Assembly (NCBI RefSeq): GCF_947623445.1
Contig: NC_135244.1
Coordinates: forward strand, 4,030,001 to 4,094,000
Length of the DNA stretch: 64,000 nucleotides
Source of the DNA: Clavelina lepadiformis
Taxonomy: Eukaryota > Chordata > Ascidiacea > Aplousobranchia > Clavelinidae
Direction: 5' to 3'
Both the position numbers and the translations under genes were made by a program. Position 1 is the first letter of the stretch. The number at the start of each line of letters is the position of its first letter. Positions 1 through 10,300 of the stretch are shown here, one piece after another. Below the pieces are notes generated by a model. The model saw only the letters and a program-made list of their open reading frames with translations, had not been told where the DNA came from and did no database searches.

Positions 1-82
1 AAAAATATGCGCATCGCACGAAATTCTCGGCATTTCGCTTACAACTTTAGTTTCTTCTGACTTAGTTTAACAGGGTCACAAG

Positions 83-320
83 CAATGTTCCCTCTAATTT
101 TTCACGAGTCTGAGCAAACACAGTAACTCCCTGAGCGGTCCCTTGGACCACTGTGAGCAACATCAGACGTGCCACGTGCGCACTGTGGCCATTATTATGC
201 GTTTATTTTATTTTAAATTCAGGTTGGATTTTTTTCTTGTGCGCAGCACAGATTTTCTGTGCGCGGAGACCGTGTCAGCAGTGCGCATTTGCGCACGCGC
301 GCAGCTTAGAGGGAACATTG
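83..320. mobile_element. hAT-type MITE (238 bp, non-autonomous)
   Basis: The element has perfect 15 bp terminal inverted repeats, CAATGTTCCCTCTAA at 83-97 and its complement at 306-320. It is flanked on both sides by the same 8 bp, GTCACAAG (75-82 and 321-328), the target duplication length of hAT transposons. The interior is GC-richer and full of GCGC/TGCGCA motifs. It carries no transposase, and short ORFs inside it are incidental. It must have been mobilised in trans; the intact hAT element at 48,090-50,488 has different termini and is probably not its partner. Confidence 0.88.
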
Positions 321-1029
321 GTCACAAGTGACCATTGCTTAGCCTACCGTTCTGAAAATAATTAATAAACCACTATATTTTGTCCAGAGAATATCATCAT
401 CGTCAATGAAAAGGATTACTGCAGCAAGGCCTAAATCCTGGAGGCATATCAAGTGATAGTAGGAGGTCTGGTACCATGCTCTTCAATAATGCTTTCGATT
501 TGCAGGGTTTAGGGTGGCGTAGATTGCATTAAATCTCGTTTTTCATTTTTAAAAGCAAATTGTCAGAGAATTAATCGTCAATCTCTTTTAACTAAGTTTT
601 GCAAAATTGACTAGAATTATTCATTTATAGTCCTCTCTAACACCAGGGCTTAAACACTGTGCTAGTTGTCATATGTCCCATTACCCATTATTCCCCATGA
701 GTGGAAATGCGGAAACCCAAGGCATGATGGGTAATGGGACTTCTGCATTTTGATTTAATAGTACTGTTAAATCTGTTAAATGACATAACCCTGAGACTTA
801 TGATATCATAAATCTACTGTACAACAAATAATCGTACAACCTATGTTTATGTGATGTTTTGTACCATTACATGTCACATGTGTGACATATATTTGAATCT
901 TTCAAATGCATAACAATCATATAAAATATATGACAGATGATCACCTTATATATAATTATACCAATAATGAGGTGGTAATAAATCGTACAATATAGCTGCT
1001 ACGATGTCGAAGTATTTCGAAGTAACCTA
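321..1029. other. Non-coding stretch, one hairpin only
   Basis: No exon, RNA gene or further transposon end is recognisable here. The only structure I see is the 14 bp inverted repeat at 675-740, listed separately. It probably lies upstream of gene A. Confidence 0.5.
675..740. repeat. Perfect 14 bp inverted repeat (hairpin)
   Basis: GTCCCATTACCCAT at 675-688 is the exact complement of 727-740, with a 38-base loop. There are no visible flanking duplications, so it may be a foldback-transposon relic or a structured element upstream of gene A. Confidence 0.6.
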
Positions 1030-1389
1030 TACGTTCATTTATAAACAAAACCACGGTTTAATTCCAATTGGCAATGTAAAAACATAGGCAGCTTACCTGT
1101 GCATAATTTGGTATAGGCTTCCGGTATAGGAAAGGTACTGTATTTCAATAACAGTTTATTGTATACTGCTACATAGTAAGTTTTAAAATTTTATGTTATT
1201 TGTTTCGTATTTTCTTTATCTTAGACCAGTGCTATATTTAACTAACTGCATCCGAAAGAATCCTGTATTGGTGGCTGCTATTTAAACCCTTTCTAGAACT
1301 TTTTGCAGCCAAGTGTTGCTAAACCTATTAATTGTATTAATCTTATCAAGCATTGAAGAACCATAAGCGTTAAAAGCAGAAACTTGGAA
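1030..1389 (+). promoter_or_regulatory. Conserved upstream block / 5' UTR of gene A
   Basis: About 350 bp directly upstream of the gene A start codon can be aligned by eye with the same interval upstream of gene B (16,080-16,410) and gene C (23,460-23,776). Shared landmarks are a 'CAGTTTATT..ATACTGCTAC' stretch, a 'TTGGT/GGTGGCTGCTATTTGAACCC'-like stretch and 'TATCAAGCATTGAAG' just before the ATG. Conservation that stops at the coding exon suggests a promoter plus 5' UTR that was copied with each gene. Confidence 0.6.
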
Positions 1390-4300
1390 ATGAATAGATG
1401 TCACTTTCGACCAGTGAGTATCTTTTTTGATATGACCACAAAGCTTTATAAGTGATTTAAGTTAAGTAATGCAGCAATCACACAGTATTGAAGTTATAGC
1501 AGTTTGGTGGCATAGGTTTTGCATGCTTTTACTCACCTTTCGATCGTATCCTTACAGTTCAGGCCGATCAAGTGGGGAGATGCCAAATTGAAAAAATGAA
1601 ATTCGAGACAATACGAATAACGAATTTTGTTATTTGCGCAAATCCACGCCCAATCCGACACCTTAGTTTGTAGAGGTTGGGGTCGTTTTAGGATGTAGAG
1701 GTTGATGCCGACAGATGCAGATACAGATGCAGAGTTTATCGGTCTTAGCTTACGTTACGTTATTGACTTAGTTAACCTACTACATTAGTATCTGACTCTA
1801 TTGTTGCGTGCGGTTAGAATTCTCTAACCTTTCTGATAGCCGAACGTTCGTATTATTTTATAACAAATACCGTTTGCCAGAAAAGGCTTTTATTGTAGGT
1901 GCTGTACACTTTCTCAATATTACAAATAACCGAGAACACAAGTCATGTGACTGTTTACACGATGTCTACTGATTCAATCACCACAACTACAGTAGTACGG
2001 TATTACATATGTCTATAACTTCGCGTCTGTGACTGAGGTTCTGAGGCTCTGAGGGAGTCTCACACAAAAGTTCAAGCTTATAAAACGTGCTGCGATGTGG
2101 CGGAAATATATGACAAAAAAGGCATGAACATTTCAAAGCGTGTGAACGTGAAAATCGGTGTGTTTGCAATGCAAATTAAATTTGGTTAAGTTGGAAACAG
2201 TTACTTGGAAGCGACCTGGTAACGTACTAAATAAGGAGCTTTCACACGAAGTTATTCGTAGCAAGTTTTCAAATATACCAACGGTAGTTTGCAGTGTTCT
2301 GAAAAGGCAAGTTTTAAACTCCATTTACTAGCTGGAAAACTCTTTCATAAGAATGATGTGGCGGGACTGAAAGTTTAAAAACTCCAATTGTTCTGGAAAA
2401 CACATTTCTACGAAAGACGTAAGGATTTTACAAAAGCGAGCCAAGCCGCCACATTCCTCCCCCGCTACGGAAGGAAAAAGATGACAATTAACATGTAACG
2501 TACTGAAGGTGGCAATGGCGAGCAAGCACAAACAAAAAACTGAAGTTATATACAAATGAATGAACTGTAACATAGATCCTCAGCCGAAGTGGTTGGCGGC
2601 GCAGGAACCGCAAGGGTCGGCATTGTAACGGTTGTTTTAAACGGCCGAAATAGTCTATGTACTGGTTGTAACACCGTAGCTTGTATATCTGCTAGATCAG
2701 CGCTCTGGGGCATGGGGGCAGGAGCGCCTTGCTCCCCAGGTCTGACGATCGGCACATACGGAGCGGGAGATGATTGTTGAACCGGTGAATCGGGTGAGTC
2801 GGGAATCATCTCAGTAACTGAAGTGATTTCGTCAATTTGAACGTCAGCGGAGGAATCAGGTACCGTCGACATACTGAAGTGGTTTTGGCAGCAATGGTAG
2901 TGGCAGCAAAGTCTGTGGAGAAACTAAAGGGGTAGAGGGTAAATTTTTTGCAACTGCACCTCCCCCTATTGAGGTGGGTTGAAACAGCTAAACTCATGCG
3001 CAGGAATAGTTAGCATGCAATAAGGCGGGAAAAGTGAAAACGATACTAGCACAAGAATAAGCTACTAAGCATGCAACGAAGCAAAACGGTTACAAAATCG
3101 AAAGCGGCGACAAGGGAAAACGGCAAAATTGTACATGCAAAGGACATTATCGGTATTGAAGCAAGGTGATACACATAGTGAAACTTAAAGTGTGTGGGTG
3201 CTCGCGAAATTATCACGAGAAGATGAAGCGGGCGGTGCGTCATCAGCAGATCCGGACGGAGACGGTTCATCACGAGAACGCCGAGGCAAGGGCAGCGGTT
3301 GTGGTAGTTGTGGTCTTGCAACTGGCGCCTGCTGTTGGTGGCGCCAAGCGCGGACACGGGATACAAGGGATCTGGCATACTGCAAATGGTGCGGAGACGA
3401 TCGGATAAACCCGATGGTATGGAAGAGGGCCCACATCATGGCAAGGAGTTGCAGGATGAATATAAGGGCTGAGAGAAATGGATTCGTAATCTGCGACAGA
3501 GCAAGGAGTAGCGTTTGTTTCGCGGCGTGTGCGAATGTGTCTGCGACGTAGGATCCGTTGATCATAGTTTCATCAGTAGTAGTAGTAAGGCTTGTCATGA
3601 CATGTCGCATTTGTTCCTTGAGAAGGTTGGCTTCAGACATAGAGCTGAGCAGCGATTGAAGATCAGTAAACGAGTCAGAGTCAGGTAGCTCGTTGAGAAT
3701 TTTCTCGTAGTCGGGTGCCTTGTAGTTGACGTGTATAGGCGACAAAGGTAAGTTGAGTTGATGCACCTGCACATGTTCGTGCGATAAAGTATAGTTGTGA
3801 TACAGGACAGTGTGTCCCAGAACTCGGAAGACAAAACTTCTTGCTGGTCGATACGATTCCAGCAGGTGCACTCCCGGTAGGACAATGTTGTCTGAAATGA
3901 GTTGGCCGTATTGACTGTGGCCGTTTTGATCGCGATATTTGATGAGAGGACGTTGGCTGAATGCGTTTCGGTACGCAAGTGACGGTAAGACGGTACCGTT
4001 GATAGAGTGACATGCTGCTCTGGACATAAAATCTCCAAGGCTGGAACCCATGGTTTGATGTCCAAGAGTAGTAGTGAGTATCTCAGTAGGGAAGATCTTC
4101 CCAATTGCTTTGTAGAGTGTGCCAATTAGCTTCGTGAGTTGGCAATGTAGGAACTTGTTCTCTTCGTTGAAGGTAGTGAGAACTTCTGAAATAAGGTCGT
4201 CCTGTTGTGTGTCGAAGGTTGCAAAAAGTCGCTCGAATTGAGAGTATGGCGTTCGAAAAGGGGCACGCCTTAGCCGGTTAGGACGAAAAAGAGCGAGTCT

Positions 4301-7300
4301 GTCGAGCTCTGTACATTGTTGGTAGCGAAAGATAAAGTTGTTGTTGTCGCAGTGAATGTGTTTGCCATAGCAGTTTTTCGCACGAGAGGAGCATTTCCTC
4401 CAGTGATGTACCGAGATCCCGAGATCAGGTAAGGAAACTCTATATAAGGACGTAGAGTTGTAATGGAGGAGCATCTTGTGAGTCCCGAGAGGCTTGGTTG
4501 GTGGGCAGTTGATATGCGAAGGTACTCGCCATATAAACATACGATTGCCCGTTAAGCAGTATCCACGCCCGATTGAGCACGATGCAAGAGATCCAAGAGA
4601 CGACGTCATTGTGTCCGTGACGTAATCGTAGTAAATTGTAGTGTGAAACAAGAAGTCGTTTGTTACTGTTCCAGAAGCTGAAGTCGGCCAGACAAACTTA
4701 TAATGGACTGCATTGCGTGTTGAGTACGCCGCAGGGTTAGACAGGATCAGCGGTCCATGTGATGAAACGTTGGTTTTATTCCACGACGAACATTCTGGGT
4801 TGTACGGTGGGTGTGCGTCAAAGGTGTTGGCCGATTTTTGATAACTCCCAAAAAAGAAGTAAGTAGTGCTCCAGGAAGTAATCTGTGAAGTGCAAACTGT
4901 TGCAGGAATCTTCTGGAGATGCAGATCTGGAGCAAACACGGTAGCAGAGCAGTTGTGTATGGAGAAGGGTGTCTGCGTTTGACAATGTATGTCGTCATCA
5001 AAGGTATATAACCCGAGAGAATGCGAACGCTGACATAACAGAAATTTCTGTGTATCCGGATGAAGATTCGTCTGAGCGGCGGATGTGAACAAAAAGAAAC
5101 ATGTAAGCAGCAGACAAACGAACATGTTGTGTTGTTTAGTCAGAGAACCGTTTCGGTGGAATGATTTTGCGACCAGTCCGAGAAGTCTTTACAACTTCAG
5201 GCGGTTTTATAGAAGCAGGAGCAGTGACAGTAGGTGGTGTCGTTTGCTGTTTCGCTGAAGTAGCGGAGACTGACTGAGGAGCAGGGTGTCGAGTCTGCAA
5301 AGAAAAATTTTGTTGATGCGAGGAGGATGATGGTGAGGGAGCATCAATATCAATTGTATAGCTAGGTTTGAGACGGTCGAGTGAGACGCGATCCGGTTTG
5401 CCATGACGGGATATTACAAAATATTTTTCGTATCTTTCCAATACTGGAAAAGGACCAACATAAGGGCGTTCTAACGCACGTTTGACATGATCGCATCTAA
5501 CATAAACGCGGTCACAATGTTTCAAATCCGGATGCACGTAGGACTGCATGAATTTTGTATGAGCGGTCGTTGGAGTAAACTGAAGGTCGTTGATGAAGTC
5601 TCGGTAGGCACCGAGGTAGCTGGATGTAGGAACTGCAGAGGCAAGCTTGGAATCAGAAAAGAAACCACCTGGGAGCCGTAAGGTGTGTCCAAAAGCTAAC
5701 TCAGCAGGTGTACATTTCAAATCCTGGAGATAGCGATTACGCAGAGCCAAGACAATAAACCCTAATTTGTGAAACCAACGTTCAGGTTCGTCTGAACACT
5801 TGATGGCGCGCTTGATCTCTGCATTTGCGCGTTCTGTAATTCCATTGGAAGTGGGGTGGTAAGCTGTAGTCAGATTGTGTTGAATACCAAGCGAGCGCAT
5901 AATTTCTGCCCAAGCGGAACTTATGAAACATGGTCCACGATCACTTGTGAGGATGATTGGAACACCGACCAAGGAACACCAGAGATTAACAAAGTAAGCA
6001 GCAACGGTTTCCGTGGTGGCATCAGGGATTGGTATCGCTTGAACGAAACGCGTATATCGGTCGATACACGTAAGGATGTATTTGTAACCATGGGAGGTTG
6101 GTAGTGGTCCAATCAAGTCAATTGCAACATCAGAAAATCGTCCGTAGGGAATTTTAAATTTCCCCGGTGCGGTTTTAGTGTGGCGGAAAATTTTTCCTTC
6201 CTGGCAGTTTGGGCATTGTTGAACCCAGGTAGCGATTTGTTTACACATCCCTATCCATATAAATCTTTCCTTGATGAGCTTAATTGTGGCTTTTTTTCCA
6301 GGATGCGATAAATTATGTAAGTGCAGGAATACTTGACGTTGGAAGGAGGAAGGAACTAGAACACGCTCTGTGTCAGTGGACACGTCACAAAGGATGGTAA
6401 GGTCCTTATTGGGCAGCTTGCAGTCCTGGAGTTTGAGTGATGTTGTTGCGGTGCGTAGTCTTTGAATAGCAGGATCATTGGCTTGAGCTTGTGCTATTTT
6501 CTCATACTCTAAAGGAGGCGGAACGTCCGAAAGAGTATTAATGTTGGGTGCCGAAGGTTGAGACCTTGACAAGAGGTCCGCCACAACATTGGCAGAGCCT
6601 TTGATGTGCTCAATGGTTGTTGTATATTCTGAAACAAACAACAATTGCCGGAACTGTCTTGGAGAGTAATGTTCGGAGAGCTTACTGAGACTTGAAACCA
6701 AAGGGAGATGGTCTGTACGCAAAGTGAATTGTCGGCCTGTCAAGAAGTAGCGGAAATGACGTATTGACTTGTAAGCGGCCAACAGCTCTCGGTCAAAGCA
6801 ACTGTATTTACGTTGAGTAGCGTTCAGCTGTCTTGAAAAGAAGGCCAAAGGAACAAGTTGATTTCCTTGCAATTGCTCTAATGTCGCTCCAATACCGGTC
6901 AACGAAGCGTCAACTGTTAGATAAGTTGGAGCATGGAGTTTCGGAAACGCTAAAGTGCTAGCATTTGCAATAGCTTGTTTGCTGCTGGCGAAGGCGCATT
7001 CGGCTTCGACATTCCATGTTAAAGGGGCCGCGCGTTTGCTGCGACTGTTCGGAACTAGCTTGTAAAGCGGTTGTAAGGTTGTGGAACAATGCTTCAGAAA
7101 GCGAAAATAATAGCAATAAATTCCCAAGTAACGTTTCAGCTGTTTGCAGGTTTGTGGCTGTGGGTAATCAAGAATGGCCTGCACTTTTTCTTGAGTTGGT
7201 CGTATACCCTCAGAATTTATGTGATGGCCAAGGTAGTCAAGAGACTCGCGGTTGAATTCACTTTTGTCTAAATTGAGCGTTAAGCCAAATTCCTCAAGTC

Positions 7301-10300
7301 GTTGAAAAAGCAACTTAAGGTGTTCAAGATGTTCTGATAGGTTACTACTTCCAATGATGATATCATCGAGGTAAGCAAAGATTCCAAGGTGCTGAAGGGG
7401 ACGTACTACTTCCCCTATTAGTCTGGAAAAGGTCCGTGGGGCGCCGGACAAACCGAATGGGAGTCTTGTGTATTCGAATTGTCCTAGGGGGCAAACAAAC
7501 GCCGTTTTATGGACATCTTCTGGAGCCACTTTTATTTGATGAAAGGCGTTTTGGAGATCGCATTTAGAGAAGACAGTTTTACCATACAAAACCTCGGAAA
7601 AACTATGTAAGAACGGAAGAGGGTAACAGCTGTCGATTGTTTGTTTGTTGACTAATTTATAATCAACGACAAGACGATATTTATTGCCAGAAGAGCCTTT
7701 AGGAACGAGCAAGGCCGGACTTCCATAAGGAGAATCACTGTAGCGGATAATTTCTCGCTCCAGCAAGCTGTCAATTTCTTTCTTCAAGATCTGCATTGTT
7801 TCTGGGCTATATCGACGTGGACGTGCACGTACAGGAGAACCTGTGGTATGGATGTGGTGAACGATGGAATGCTTCACTGGTTTAACAGCTGACATGGGTT
7901 TTTGCAAGTCTGGAAATTGATGTAAAAGGTCTGCAACAGGATCTATCTGGCTGAGAATGGATATGCGAACAGGATCACTTTCAACAGGCTCTAACGTATA
8001 TTGCTGTTGGTTCGGTACATCTATCAGATGCTTGGCTTTAAGATCCAAAACAAAGTTGTATTCAGTGAGGAAATCCAGCCCCAATATGCAAAAAGGTGTG
8101 TCCGCAAGCACAAATTCAAAGGGATAAGAAAAACGAGGATGAAGGGAAACATTAAGTTGTGTAGTGCCATACGTAGTAATTGGCGTGCTGTTAGCAGCGA
8201 AAAGCGGTGTTTGCGGTTTGCGGTTTGATACGTCAGCTAAACTAGCGGACAAAAGAGAAGTTGCTGCCGCGCTATCTACATAAAAGTGAATACTATTGGC
8301 GTGATCATATACAGTTAACAAGGGGCAGCCTCTTTTTATTGATGATGCGATCGACGGGACTGACGGGGTTAATGTTGCGTCGATCGCCACGCGTTTTTTG
8401 TTGGGCGGGATTGGTTCTCCCACATGCTACAACTTGGGTGACAGCGGCGCGCATCCCTACCGAAGCGGGCGTGGTAATAACATAAGCCATTAGAAGCATC
8501 AGACGCGCAAGGGTAATTGCTACGTTGGTAGTCTGGTTTCTGAAATGTGGGGGATGAATGTAAAAAATTATATTTGCGTTGGTTTGCAAAAGAACCATTT
8601 TGTTGGCGATTATCTCGATTAAACCCGTTGTTGCTGTATGATTTGTGAAACTGTCCATTGTTTGTGCGTGGTGATCGTTGTTGCCATGCTGAGTTAAATG
8701 AATTGCGTTGGTTTGGCGTATTTTGATTTGTGAAATTCGTATTTCTTTGCCCGGAACTCTTAGATTCGTTGTTAGCGTTAGATCGTGTATAGCGCGGTGG
8801 TTTAGACAATTGAATTTGCTGTATTTGCGGTTGCATTGGGTAGTCAATGTCATCCGTATCAGTGATGGCAAGGGAAAGGTTGTGCGAAGAAGTTTTTGGT
8901 TGTTTAAGCAGCAAGATTTCGTGGGCTCTGCTTGCAAGGTTCTGGAGATCGTGATGTTCCACGCTGGCTAACGCAATTGCGACGTCTGGTGGTAACGCTT
9001 TAAGGAATTTAGCACGAATTAGTTTGACGACTGGCGGAGTAAGATTCTCTTGACCTACTGCGCTCATTAATTCGCGCATTAAATGTTTCGGGGACTGATC
9101 GTGCAGCGTCAGGTCCGCCAACAAAAAATCTAAATGGTCCTCACGTTTATCAAAGTTTCTCAAGATTTCATTGATCAATATGTCGTAGCAGTTCTGTGCT
9201 GACGCCGAAGGTAACCGAAGGAGCGCGAGGTCTTTCGCAGGAATTGCCTCTACCGCCAACAAGTAACGATTAGTTTGAGAAGTGATTTGATAAAGAGAAA
9301 ATTTATGTTCAAGGTGAGAAATCCACGCTTCGGGATTAAATTTCCAAAAGGTAGGAAGTTTAACGTGTGAAAACAAATCGTTTCGTAAAGTATTGTTCTG
9401 TGGTTGCGCGTTTGTTGGTAATTGGTTACTAGTACCCAGACCAGACGGACCAGCAATGCCATTATCGGGAGTATTTGCAGATCCCTCCCCGTTTTCGTTC
9501 GACATAGTTGTATTATTAATTGACTCGTTGGAACGGTCGGTTGATCGTGTGCTCATGTGGTATTCTGTCTTAGCTTTGCCAGGCACCGAAGTAACTTTTC
9601 GTTGTGTCGGCACAGGTTGTGACATTTATCAAAACCGATAGAAAATGTTTTAGGCGGCGCACCGCAAAAATTGTTCACAATTGAACCAAAAAATACTTTA
9701 CAACAAGAAACTTTTATTTCAAACTGCAGCACAATGCAGCACAATAAGAATAGCTTAAGCTAATTTAATAAGGTACAAGCCGATGAGCATGCCTTTACAA
9801 GCTATGGTTGCAAGTAGTTGTATAAAAAGTGAAAAATCCACTTACCAGTGAAGAACGGCTGTGCGAATTGCGGGAGTGTGAGAATTAAAACGCGTCGTTT
9901 TTGACACAAGATCGTCAGTGATCACTAGAACGTCGGTGGTTTATTAGAACGTCGAAGCGTCGGGTTGTCAGTAGAACGTCGGGTTGTCACCAGAAATGTA
10001 GAGGTTGGGGTCGTTTTAGGATGTAGAGGTTGATGCCGACAGATGCAGATACAGATGCAGAGTTTATCGGTCTTAGCTTACGTTACGTTATTGACTTAGT
10101 TAACCTACTACATTAGTATCTGACTCTATTGTTGCGTGCGGTTAGAATTCTCTAACCTTTCTGATAGCCGAACGTTCGTATTATTTTATAACAAATACCG
10201 TTTGCCAGAAAAGGCTTTTATTGTAGGTGCTGTACACTTTCTCAATATTACAAATAACCGAGAACACAAGTCATGTGACTGTTTACACGATGTCTACTGA

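Noticed and set aside
3595-4125. 176-codon minus-strand frame inside env
   Set aside because: Overlaps the well-supported env gene in another frame and has no domain support.
8305-8937. 210-codon minus-strand frame overlapping gag and pol
   Set aside because: Shadow of gag and pol in the third frame; composition (His/Asn/Thr-rich) follows from the gag codons.
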